From the NCBI GenBank assembly GCA_937927675.1, contig CALBSG010000016.1, positions 1 through 64,000 of the forward strand: 64,000 nucleotides of DNA, given 5' to 3'. Position numbers and translations under genes: made by a program. The notes below the pieces were generated by a model, which was not told where the DNA came from, did no database searches, and worked only from the letters and a program-made list of their open reading frames with translations. Position 1 is the first letter of the stretch. Every line of letters begins with the position of its first letter. This DNA is from an uncultured Paracoccaceae bacterium. Its GTDB lineage: Bacteria; Pseudomonadota; Alphaproteobacteria; Rhodobacterales; Rhodobacteraceae. Of this stretch, positions 16,325 to 23,821 are shown in pieces.

Positions 16325-18541
16325 TTACTTCAGCCGCAACGAGTTCAGCGACACGGTAATCGACGAAAGGCTCATAGCCAAGGCGGCCGCCAAAGGCGTC
16401 GCCAGACCGATCAGCGCCAACGGCACCGCAATGACGTTATAGGCGGCCGACAGACCGAAGTTTTCCAAGATACGCCGCCGGGTCTGGCCACTGATCCGGG
16501 CAGCATCCCCCACGGCGGTCATATCCTGCCCCAAGAGCACGATGTCCGAAGCGGTGCGCGCGGCATCCAACGCCGTTGCCGGGCTGATCGAGACATGGGC
16601 CGCCGCAAGGGCCGCGGTGTCGTTCAACCCATCGCCGACCATCAGGACACGCCGCCCCTGCAGCGTCAGGTCGCGGACCAGCGCCGCTTTTTCTGCCGGA
16701 AGTGCGCTGGAAATCCAATCGGCAATGCCCAGGCGCTGCGCGAGGCTGGCGACAGCCCCCTCAGTATCGCCCGAGATCAGGCGGATGGTCTTTCCTTGCG
16801 CCTTCAGCTCTGCAATTGCCGCTTCGGCACCGGGGCGCAGCCGGTCGGTGAAGGTAAAGGCGCGCGCCTTGCCCTCGCCCGTGCAGAGATAGGTGGCGGT
16901 CGTGGCCGCCTCATCCGTATCGCACCAGCTTGCCCGGCCCAGCCGCACGGTCTGGCCTTTCCATTTGCCTTCCACGCCGTAGCCCGGCACTTCGCGCAGA
17001 TCTTCAACGCGTGCCGGGTGAAGGCCAGCGGCCCGCGCCGTATCGGCCAGCGCCGCCGCCAAGGGATGGGACGAGGCCATCGCCAGTGCGGCAGCCACCT
17101 CCACCACAGCGCGGGGATGATCGGCCAGATTGGTGACTTCGGGCGCACCCATCGTCAGCGTGCCGGTTTTGTCAAACACCACGGTATCAACCTCGGCCAG
17201 ACGTTCCAGCGCCGTGCCATGCTTGATGAGCAAGCCCTTGCGGAACAAACGACCAGAGGCAGAGGTAACCACCGCCGGAACCGCCAGACCCAAGGCACAA
17301 GGGCAGGTGATAATCAGCGTCGCCGCGGAAATGTTGATCGCAAAACGCAGATCGCCGCCGGTTTTCCACATCCAGAACCCAAAGGCGCTGAAGGACAGCA
17401 GATGCACCAGCGGCGAATACCAGCTGGCCGCACGTTCGGCCAAGGTGGTGTACTTCGTCTTGGCACTTTCAGCGATGGCGACCAGATCGGCCATCCGGTG
17501 AAGGCTACTGTCCCTGCCCGCCGCCGTCACCCGCAGGGTCAGAGGGCCGGTCAGGTTCACCTCGCCCGCCGATACCACAGTATCGGGGCCAGCAAAGACC
17601 GGCAGGCTTTCCCCGGTCAAAAGGCTGCGATCCACCTCTGAGGTGCCTTCGATCACCACGCCGTCAACCGGCATCCGCCCTCCGGGCCGAACCCGGACCA
17701 GATCGCCCACCGCAACCTCGGAAATCGGGCGCGTAATCTCGGCCCCGTCCACCAGAACCACGGCACGCGGCACCTCTAGCGCCGCCAATTCCTCGGCTGC
17801 CGAACGCGCCACAGCGCGGGTGCGATGGTCAAGATAGCGGCCCAGCAGCAGAAAGAAGCACAGCATCACAGCGGCGTCGAAATAGGCGTGATGGCCAGAT
17901 TTCCATGTCTCAAACACCGAGATCGACGAGGCCAGCACCAAAGCAAGCGAGATGGGGAAGTCCATGCCGAGCCGCCCCACCTTCACCCTGGCCCAGGCCG
18001 ATTTGAAGAAGGGCTGGCCGGAAAACAGCACCGTCGGCAGTGCAATGGCGCCGGAAATCCAGTGAAACAAATCGCGGGTGATGCCGTCTGCTCCGGACCA
18101 AACCGCAACCGACAGCAACATGACGTTCATCATCGAAAAGAACGCCACACCAAGCCGCATCAACAGATCGCGGCCCTGCTTGTCGGTTTCGGTCGCAGAC
18201 AAAAGCCCCGCGTCCAGCTCATGCGCCTCATAGCCGACCCCAGCGAGAACGCGGATCAACTGATCCGCCGTCACCGCCGCATCCGCCTCAACCGAAACCC
18301 GCCGAAGGGTCAGGTTGACCCGGCTGGAGCGCACACCCGGCGTTGCGGCCAAGGCGCTCTCCACCGTCGAGATACAGGCCGCACAATGGGCCGCGGGCAA
18401 CGACAGCATCAACCGGGCATGATCGGGCGCACTCAGTTGCGCGATCCGCTCGGCCGAAGGGGCCGCCACACAGGCCGGACAGGCCGAAACCGAAGCGTGC
18501 TCCACCCCGGCAAAGCTGTTCGGATCCAAGGTGGCGGTCAT
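16325..18541 (-). CDS. ccoI: copper-translocating P-type ATPase CcoI (FixI)
   Basis: 738 residues, a P1B-type copper ATPase that delivers copper for assembly of the cbb3 oxidase. The N-terminus has a C-P-A-C pair at 21-24 and a heavy-metal-binding domain with C-A-A-C (C53, C56). Six to eight membrane helices follow; the metal-binding C-P-C is at 413-415, the phosphorylated Asp at 457 in D-K-T-G-T, and the hinge G-D-G-L-N-D near residue 640. The ccoG-H-I-S context separates it from housekeeping CopA exporters. The start codon directly follows ccoH. Confidence 0.96.
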   Translation of the reverse strand: MTATLDPNSFAGVEHASVSACPACVAAPSAERIAQLSAPDHARLMLSLPAAHCAACISTVESALAATPGVRSSRVNLTLRRVSVEADAAVTADQLIRVLAGVGYEAHELDAGLLSATETDKQGRDLLMRLGVAFFSMMNVMLLSVAVWSGADGITRDLFHWISGAIALPTVLFSGQPFFKSAWARVKVGRLGMDFPISLALVLASSISVFETWKSGHHAYFDAAVMLCFFLLLGRYLDHRTRAVARSAAEELAALEVPRAVVLVDGAEITRPISEVAVGDLVRVRPGGRMPVDGVVIEGTSEVDRSLLTGESLPVFAGPDTVVSAGEVNLTGPLTLRVTAAGRDSSLHRMADLVAIAESAKTKYTTLAERAASWYSPLVHLLSFSAFGFWMWKTGGDLRFAINISAATLIITCPCALGLAVPAVVTSASGRLFRKGLLIKHGTALERLAEVDTVVFDKTGTLTMGAPEVTNLADHPRAVVEVAAALAMASSHPLAAALADTARAAGLHPARVEDLREVPGYGVEGKWKGQTVRLGRASWCDTDEAATTATYLCTGEGKARAFTFTDRLRPGAEAAIAELKAQGKTIRLISGDTEGAVASLAQRLGIADWISSALPAEKAALVRDLTLQGRRVLMVGDGLNDTAALAAAHVSISPATALDAARTASDIVLLGQDMTAVGDAARISGQTRRRILENFGLSAAYNVIAVPLALIGLATPLAAALAMSLSSITVSLNSLRLK

Positions 18542-18544
18542 GGG

Positions 18545-19003
18545 TCAGCCCTTTACGTTCAGATCAATGCGTTGATGAAAGAGTGTGCCATCTTCGGCAT
18601 GCCCCTCGACCAGCATCATCCAGTTGCCTTTTGCCAGATCGGCCTTGGCCACATAGACTCCCGCCTTGCGCGCGAATTCAGGCCGCAGGTCCGAGGCAGC
18701 CGAGGTCGGACGCCCCACCAGCACAGAGAGATCGCGGAGCGTCACCGGATTGCCTGCCGCATCGGTGAAGGCCAGATGCAACTCTTTGGCCGCCGCATCA
18801 TATTGCGGCACCAGCGTCCACCCCAATGCCTCTTGCGCGCTGCGATCGGCGTCAAAGGTCTGGCTGGCCACATAAGAGTTGCCCACCTCCAGCCCCGGAA
18901 AGGTGCTGACCGCCTTCCATGCCATCACCACATTCACGCCGATGATGATCGCAAACGCCGAAACTGTGAATACAAGCACATGTTTGCCGGTGATCTCGCG
19001 CAT
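18545..19003 (-). CDS. ccoH: cbb3 oxidase assembly protein CcoH (FixH)
   Basis: 152 residues from the ATG at 19003, directly after the ccoG stop. It has one N-terminal membrane helix (H-V-L-V-F-T-V-S-A-F-A-I-I-I-G-V-N) and a beta-rich periplasmic domain with G-L-E-V-G-N-S-Y-V-A-S-Q and N-W-M-M-L-V-E-G, the FixH family pattern. CcoH interacts with CcoN during cbb3 assembly. It sits between ccoG and ccoI as expected. Confidence 0.94.
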   Translation of the reverse strand: MREITGKHVLVFTVSAFAIIIGVNVVMAWKAVSTFPGLEVGNSYVASQTFDADRSAQEALGWTLVPQYDAAAKELHLAFTDAAGNPVTLRDLSVLVGRPTSAASDLRPEFARKAGVYVAKADLAKGNWMMLVEGHAEDGTLFHQRIDLNVKG

Positions 19004-19004
19004 A

Positions 19005-20444
19005 TTACTGCACCTTTCCATTGAAGACGGTGTCGTGATGCACCCGGTCAGTGCCCGGCACCGTATCCGACCCAAGATCTTCGATCCACAAGCGGAACTC
19101 GGTCCGGTCGGAGATCGCGGCATGCGAGCCTGCAGGTGCCGTGACATAAAGCCGTTGGGTCCGGGTTTCATTGGCGGGCACCTTGACCTTCAGGCTGTCC
19201 TCGCCCTCCAGCGTCAGCACAAACACCTCGCCGCCTTGTGTCGTGGCGGAAAAGGCGAACCAGTGATCGTCGCCATGCTTGTTGCGCAGGCGCATTTCAT
19301 AGGTGTTGCGGATGGAGCCATCTTTCAGAACCACGAACTGCGGATTGCGCACGGGGGTCACGTTCACATCAATCTCTGTCCGCAAGAACAGTGCCACCAC
19401 CAGTGCGACGCCTACCAACGACCACAGCGATGTGTAGATGATGGTGCGCAGCCGGAACACATGGCTCCAGACCGACTTTGCCGGCTGGCCTGACCGCTCG
19501 CGCGTTTCATCGGTCAGCGCCAGATAACCGATCAAGTGGCGCGGCTTGCCGATCTTGTCCATCATGTCGTTGCAAGCGTCGATGCACAGCCCGCAGGTGA
19601 TGCAGGCGAGTTGCTGGCCGTTGCGGATGTCGATCCCCATCGGGCAGACGTTGACGCAAGCCATGCAGTCGATGCAATCGCCATTGCCCGGCACATTCTG
19701 CTTGCCGCGCGGTTCCCCCCGCCATTCGCGGTAGCCGATGGTCAGCGTATCTTCGTCCATCATTGCGGCTTGAATACGCGGCCAAGGGCAAGCGTAGATG
19801 CACATCTGCTCGCGGGCGAAGCCACCAAAAGCAAAGGTCGTCGCAGCGAGGATGAACATGGTGGTATAGGCGATGGGGTGGGCCGTGCCGTTCAGCAGAT
19901 CCCACAGCAGGGTCGGCGCATCGGTAAAGTAGAAAATCCACGCCCCCCCCGTGGCGATGGCAATCGCAAACCAGACTGCCCATTTCGCCAGCCGCTTGCG
20001 GATCTTTTCCGCGTCCCATTTCTGCCGATGCAGCCGGATACGGGCGTTGCGGTCGCCCTCAACCCAACGTTCGACCAGAATGAAAAGATCGGTCCAAACC
20101 GTTTGCGGGCAGGCATAGCCGCACCACACCCGGCCCGCAGCGCTGGTAAACAGAAACAGGCCGAGCCCCGCCATGATGAGAAGGCCGGCAACGAAGTAAA
20201 ATTCGTGCGGCCAAATCTCGATCATGAAGAAGAAAAAGCGCCGGTTGGCCATGTCAATCAGTACGGCCTGATCGGGCAGGTTCGGCCCACGGTCCCAGCG
20301 GATCCACGGGGTGATATAGTAGATGCCCAACAGGACAGCCATCAGCCACCATTTCAAGGTGCGGAACTGGCCCTTCACCCGACGCGGGAAGATCGGCTCA
20401 CGCGCGGCGTAAAGGCTGGGTTCATTGGTGCTTGGGGTGGACAC
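19005..20444 (-). CDS. ccoG: cbb3 oxidase accessory protein CcoG (FixG/RdxA), copper reductase type
   Basis: 479 residues from a GTG at 20444 preceded by GGAGATTTCC; an upstream in-frame start at 20522 would overlap the FNR box and is less likely. CcoG is a membrane-bound iron-sulfur protein reported to reduce Cu(II) for cbb3 assembly. It has about five membrane helices, C-G-Y-A-C-P and C-I-Y-A-C-P motifs, and two ferredoxin-type cysteine clusters (C-I-D-C-M-A-C-V-N-V-C-P and C-I-T-C-G-L-C). The C-terminal 120 residues form an Ig-like periplasmic domain. It heads ccoGHIS and is probably induced at low oxygen through the FNR box upstream. Confidence 0.95.
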   Translation of the reverse strand: MSTPSTNEPSLYAAREPIFPRRVKGQFRTLKWWLMAVLLGIYYITPWIRWDRGPNLPDQAVLIDMANRRFFFFMIEIWPHEFYFVAGLLIMAGLGLFLFTSAAGRVWCGYACPQTVWTDLFILVERWVEGDRNARIRLHRQKWDAEKIRKRLAKWAVWFAIAIATGGAWIFYFTDAPTLLWDLLNGTAHPIAYTTMFILAATTFAFGGFAREQMCIYACPWPRIQAAMMDEDTLTIGYREWRGEPRGKQNVPGNGDCIDCMACVNVCPMGIDIRNGQQLACITCGLCIDACNDMMDKIGKPRHLIGYLALTDETRERSGQPAKSVWSHVFRLRTIIYTSLWSLVGVALVVALFLRTEIDVNVTPVRNPQFVVLKDGSIRNTYEMRLRNKHGDDHWFAFSATTQGGEVFVLTLEGEDSLKVKVPANETRTQRLYVTAPAGSHAAISDRTEFRLWIEDLGSDTVPGTDRVHHDTVFNGKVQ

Positions 20445-20508
20445 GGAAATCTCCGGAAATCTGCCTAAGTATTGGCATTGGGTATCGGTCGCATGCCGCG
20501 CCGCCGCA

Positions 20509-20522
20509 TTGACCTGTATCAA
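20509..20522 (-). promoter_or_regulatory. FNR-type box upstream of ccoG
   Basis: TTGAC-CTGT-ATCAA differs by one base from the FNR/FnrL consensus TTGAT-N4-ATCAA. It is centred 71 bases before the ccoG GTG; a class II start about 41 bases downstream would leave a leader of about 30 bases, with GATACC as a possible -10. Confidence 0.8.
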
Positions 20523-20567
20523 ATATTCATTTTTCAGTCAGCTTTTCGCTGTGGCAGATTGCCCCGC

Positions 20568-20624
20568 CCCTTTCTGAAAAGAAAAAGCCGGGGGGAGGAC
20601 CCGGCTTTTGTCTTTCAGAAAGGG
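20568..20624 (-). terminator. nested long hairpin, terminator-like on minus strand
   Basis: Outer arms CCCTTTCTGAAA (20568-20579) and TTTCAGAAAGGG (20613-20624) enclose inner arms AAAAGCCGGG (20583-20592) and CCCGGCTTTT (20600-20609). Read on the minus strand the inner stem is followed by TTTTTCTTTT, so it terminates leftward transcription coming from the lysR side. The inner loop on that strand is TCCTCCC. Confidence 0.75.
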
Positions 20625-20700
20625 AGGGCACCGGCACTTCCAGGAAACGCGCGAACAGGATGAAGCGCCGGTGCAATGCCGCAACCCTTTCAGGTGGGCA
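20583..20700 (-). ncRNA. candidate structured small RNA upstream of ccoG
   Basis: On the minus strand an FNR-type box (20736-20749) is followed at the right distance by a region with no ORF, a 13-base stem (20662-20674 with 20628-20640) and a terminator hairpin. The stem is complete only on the minus strand, where the single non-Watson-Crick position is a G-U pair; on the plus strand it would be A-C. This supports leftward transcription. A start near 20700 and an end near 20583 would give a roughly 118-base RNA. It could equally be the 3' UTR of the lysR mRNA. Confidence 0.4.
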
Positions 20701-20735
20701 CGGTGCCAGATTTCAGCAGAATCGGCGCCAATACA

Positions 20736-20749
20736 TTGACCTGTGTCAA
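20736..20749. promoter_or_regulatory. second FNR-type box, overlapping the lysR 3' end
   Basis: TTGAC-CTGT-GTCAA is a symmetric FNR-type site with one change in each half relative to TTGAT-N4-ATCAA. It overlaps the lysR stop codon, an unusual place unless it drives the downstream candidate RNA or a longer ccoG transcript. Confidence 0.55.
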
Positions 20750-21633
20750 ATGCCCCGCATTTCGCCTGCTTCAGCTTGTCGCATAACCCAAGTCGCAAAG
20801 GCCTTTTGCGCCGGGCGCAAGGAGCCGGGACGCAGGACCAAAAAATAACCCATCCGTTCGTCATCCTCCATCAACAGACGCAGGCGGCCCGCTTGAATGT
20901 CGCGTTCGACAAAGGCACGGGCAATCACGGCCACACCCTGCCCGTCACGTGCAGCATCCATCATCAGGTTACCCGGCATCGACAGAATCGCGGCTCCCTC
21001 GCGGCGGGCAATGCCCTGTGCCTCCATGAAGGCCGTCACCTCGGATGTGCCAAGCTCTTGCAGCCAAGGAAGGCCCGCCAAATGGTCAAGAGCCACCGGC
21101 CCGATACCGGGAACCAGCGCAGGCGCGGCGACCACGACAATCGACGACTGCAGGATCAGCTGCGCCTCCAGCCCCGGCCAGTGGCCGTTGCCATAGCGGA
21201 TCCCCACATCCGCATCGCGCCCAATCTCGCGATTGTCTGACGAGGGGTCGATCGCAAGATCAATGCCGGGGTGGCGTGCGCGAAAGTCTGACAAACGCGG
21301 CATGAGCCAACCAGCCGCAAAGGTCGGAGTGGTCGTGATACGCAGGGGGGCGTTGCGATCGGCGCCAGTCAGGCTGGCAATGGTGGCGGCCATCTGGCCA
21401 AAGCCTGCCGCCAACGCATCGGCCAATTGCCGACCCTCGGGCGACAGCGCCAGTTTCCGGCCGCCCCTCTCGACCAAAGGCAGGCCCAGATGCGCCTCGA
21501 GCGCCCGAATTTGCTGGCTGATCGCCGCATGCGTCACACCGATCGCGGCCCCCGCCTGCTCGAGCGAGGGGGCCTCGGCAAAGGCCGCAAAGGCGCGAAG
21601 CTGCGAAAGCGGGGGGAAGTTTCGCCAATCCAT
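20746..21633 (-). CDS. LysR-family transcriptional regulator (GcvA-like)
   Basis: 295 residues from the ATG at 21633. The N-terminus M-D-W-R-N-F-P-P-L-S-Q-L-R-A-F-A-A-F-A-E is typical of the GcvA-like branch, with the winged helix-turn-helix to about residue 60 (A-I-G-V-T-H-A-A-I-S-Q-Q-I). A LysR substrate-binding domain follows (90-290). The ligand and targets are unknown. It is divergent from the 49-residue ORF at 21731, the usual layout for a LysR gene and its target. Its position inside the cco region may be incidental. Confidence 0.9.
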   Translation of the reverse strand: MDWRNFPPLSQLRAFAAFAEAPSLEQAGAAIGVTHAAISQQIRALEAHLGLPLVERGGRKLALSPEGRQLADALAAGFGQMAATIASLTGADRNAPLRITTTPTFAAGWLMPRLSDFRARHPGIDLAIDPSSDNREIGRDADVGIRYGNGHWPGLEAQLILQSSIVVVAAPALVPGIGPVALDHLAGLPWLQELGTSEVTAFMEAQGIARREGAAILSMPGNLMMDAARDGQGVAVIARAFVERDIQAGRLRLLMEDDERMGYFLVLRPGSLRPAQKAFATWVMRQAEAGEMRGI

Positions 21634-21730
21634 CTGAAACCTTAGCTTACATCTGTCAAGAATTGCTGAGTCGCAGAATTGCGGTTTTCCGCCTATTTTC
21701 AAGATATGAAATCAGAAAGGAGCATCCAAC

Positions 21731-21880
21731 ATGTTAAACCTGTTTGCAGATTGCCTGATATTGGCAAGCCGCTTGCCGAACTCTGACAGCCTGACCAGTG
21801 GTGATCGCCTTCGCCGCCGCGAAGATGAAGAATGGCTGATGCAGCGTCGCGCGACCCGGTTCCATGCCACCCAGCGCTGA
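21731..21880 (+). CDS. small protein of unknown function, divergent from lysR
   Basis: 49 residues with a good ribosome-binding site (AAAGGAG) 8 bases before ATG. The N-terminal third is hydrophobic (M-L-N-L-F-A-D-C-L-I-L-A) and the C-terminal half is highly charged (R-L-R-R-R-E-D-E-E-W-L-M-Q-R-R). I do not recognise a family. The layout, a short strongly translated ORF facing a LysR gene across 97 bases, suggests it is the regulator's target. The start and stop are clear and the codon use is like its neighbours. Confidence 0.6.
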   Translation: MLNLFADCLILASRLPNSDSLTSGDRLRRREDEEWLMQRRATRFHATQR

Positions 21881-21933
21881 GTCTGTTTCGCCTGAACAAT
21901 CGCCCACGCATCCCGGCGACCCTGACAAAAACT

Positions 21934-21961
21934 AAGGCCCCCGGATCGCTCCGGGGGCCTT
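21934..21961 (-). terminator. intrinsic terminator of ccoNOQP
   Basis: A perfect 12-base stem (AAGGCCCCCGGA, loop TCGC, TCCGGGGGCCTT). On the minus strand it is followed by AGTTTTTG, so its main role is to end the cco operon; it also lies beyond the small ORF on the plus strand. Confidence 0.9.
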
Positions 21962-21984
21962 GGTCATTCCAAAGGGAGCGCGAT

Positions 21985-22863
21985 TTACTCGCCGCCACCC
22001 AAGCTGTGAACATAAGCAGCCACAGCGCGGATTTCGTCTTCCGACAGGCGGCCAGCCCAAGACGGCATCACGCCATAGCGTGCGCCTTGAACCGTGGCGG
22101 TGACAGTCTCGCGGTCACCCCCGTAAAGCCAGATCGCGTCGTTCAGCGCAGGCGCGCCTTGCGTACGGTCGCCAGCCCCGGTTTCGGTGTGGCAGGCGGC
22201 ACAGTTGTCAACGAACAGCGTCTGCCCCGCAGCGGCCAGCGTGGCGTCATGCTCTTGCCCCGACAGTTGCAGCACATATTCCACAACCTGCGTGATCTGG
22301 GCTTCGTCCAGCAATCCGTCGAGGCCGAATTTCGGCATTTCCGAATAGCGGGCGTCCGGGTCATTGGTGTTGCGGATACCATGCGACACGGTGGTGTGGA
22401 TTGCCTCTACATCACCGCCCCAAAGCCAGTCGTTGTCGGTCAGGTTGGGATAGCCCTTACCCTGAACGCCTGCGGCCCCCGAGCCATGGCATTGCGCACA
22501 ATTGTTCTTGAAGACCGATGCACCGGCCGAAACCGCAAACTGCTTCAAGGTATCGTCCGTCGCAATGCTGGTCAGCGGGGCCGCCACCAGCTTGGCCTTG
22601 ATGTCAGCATTGGCATCGTCAAAGCGCTTGATCTCGGCCGCGACATCCTCGCGCATGTCCGACCCAAGGTACCCTTGGGTGGCTTGGGTCAACAGGGGCC
22701 ATGCCGGATAGGCAATGGTGTACCAGATCCCCCAGGCGATACAGGCATAAAAAACCCAGACCCACCAACGCGGCAGCGGGTTGTTCAGCTCCTCGATCCC
22801 GTCCCAAGCATGGCCGGTCGTTTCGACCTGTTGGGCCTCTTTCTTCACTTGCTTGGCGCACAT
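21985..22863 (-). CDS. ccoP: cytochrome cbb3 oxidase subunit III CcoP
   Basis: 292 residues: one membrane helix (about 34-56) followed by two cytochrome c domains with haem sites C-A-Q-C-H (122-126) and C-A-A-C-H (221-225), and methionines typical of axial ligands. CcoP passes electrons from the cytochrome bc1 complex to CcoO and CcoN. It is the last gene of ccoNOQP. Confidence 0.97.
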   Translation of the reverse strand: MCAKQVKKEAQQVETTGHAWDGIEELNNPLPRWWVWVFYACIAWGIWYTIAYPAWPLLTQATQGYLGSDMREDVAAEIKRFDDANADIKAKLVAAPLTSIATDDTLKQFAVSAGASVFKNNCAQCHGSGAAGVQGKGYPNLTDNDWLWGGDVEAIHTTVSHGIRNTNDPDARYSEMPKFGLDGLLDEAQITQVVEYVLQLSGQEHDATLAAAGQTLFVDNCAACHTETGAGDRTQGAPALNDAIWLYGGDRETVTATVQGARYGVMPSWAGRLSEDEIRAVAAYVHSLGGGE

Positions 22864-22867
22864 GGTG

Positions 22868-23068
22868 TCACGCCTCCTTCACGGGCCGAAGGTCGTCATC
22901 CGACCCGGCGGGTTGCTTTTCGTTGCGGAAGATCGCGTTGGCAGCATCGCGGTGGACCGCGTTCGAGCCCGGACGCAGCGCCCAGAGGATAACCCCCAGA
23001 AACACCACAGTCAGAACCAGAAGCGCCCAGCTGTCTGCCAATTCACGCAGGAAGCTATAGGTATCCAT
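22868..23068 (-). CDS. ccoQ: cytochrome cbb3 oxidase subunit CcoQ
   Basis: 66 residues with one membrane helix (about 14-31), then a polar tail containing F-R-N-E-K-Q-P. This is the CcoQ size and pattern; CcoQ stabilises the complex. It lies between ccoO and ccoP, 9 and 4 bases from them. Confidence 0.93.
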   Translation of the reverse strand: MDTYSFLRELADSWALLVLTVVFLGVILWALRPGSNAVHRDAANAIFRNEKQPAGSDDDLRPVKEA

Positions 23069-23077
23069 GAGCCCCCC

Positions 23078-23806
23078 TTACCGCGTCGGATCAGGTGTGA
23101 AGGTCGAAAAGTCCACCATCGTGCCCAGAACTTGCAGATAGGCGATGATAGCGTCCATTTCCGTCAATTCGGCCTGGCCGTCGAAGTTCGACACCACGAC
23201 CTTGTCGCCATAACGCGCGGTCAGACCGGCGGTATCAGCGTTCGGGTCGGCCTGGGCCGCAAAGTCGGCTTTGGCTTCGGTGATCATGTCGTCGGTGTAA
23301 GGCACGCCCACGATGGCATTCACGCTCATCGAGTCGGCGATGTATTCACCGTCGATCACGTTGTTCATCATGAACGAATACTTGGGCATCACCGATTCCG
23401 GCACCACCGACTGCGGATCGATCATGTGATCCACATGCCAGCTGTCCGAGTACCGCCCACCCACGCGTGCCAGATCCGGCCCGGTGCGCTTGGAGCCCCA
23501 TTGGAACGGATGGTCATACATCGATTCCGCCGCAAGGCTGTAGTGGCCATAGCGTTCGACCTCGTCCCGCATCGGACGGATCATCTGGCTGTGGCAACCA
23601 TAGCAGCCTTCGCGGATGTAGATTTCACGACCGGCCAGCTCCAGCGGGGTGTAGGGGCGAACCCCTTCCACCTTTTCAATCGTGTTCTCGATGTAGAACA
23701 GCGGCACGATCTGAACCAGACCACCGATGGTCACAACGAGGAACGACAGCACCAACAGCAGGGTAGCGTGCGTTTCAATCGCTTTGTGTTTGTCAAGAAA
23801 AGACAT
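23078..23806 (-). CDS. ccoO: cytochrome cbb3 oxidase subunit II CcoO
   Basis: 242 residues: one N-terminal membrane helix (about 16-38) and a monohaem cytochrome c domain with C-Y-G-C-H (68-72). The R-E-G-C-Y-G-C-H-S-Q-M-I-R-P signature is typical of CcoO/FixO. It receives electrons from CcoP and passes them to the CcoN active site. Confidence 0.97.
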   Translation of the reverse strand: MSFLDKHKAIETHATLLLVLSFLVVTIGGLVQIVPLFYIENTIEKVEGVRPYTPLELAGREIYIREGCYGCHSQMIRPMRDEVERYGHYSLAAESMYDHPFQWGSKRTGPDLARVGGRYSDSWHVDHMIDPQSVVPESVMPKYSFMMNNVIDGEYIADSMSVNAIVGVPYTDDMITEAKADFAAQADPNADTAGLTARYGDKVVVSNFDGQAELTEMDAIIAYLQVLGTMVDFSTFTPDPTR

Positions 23807-23821
23807 GTTGCATCCCTCCCC

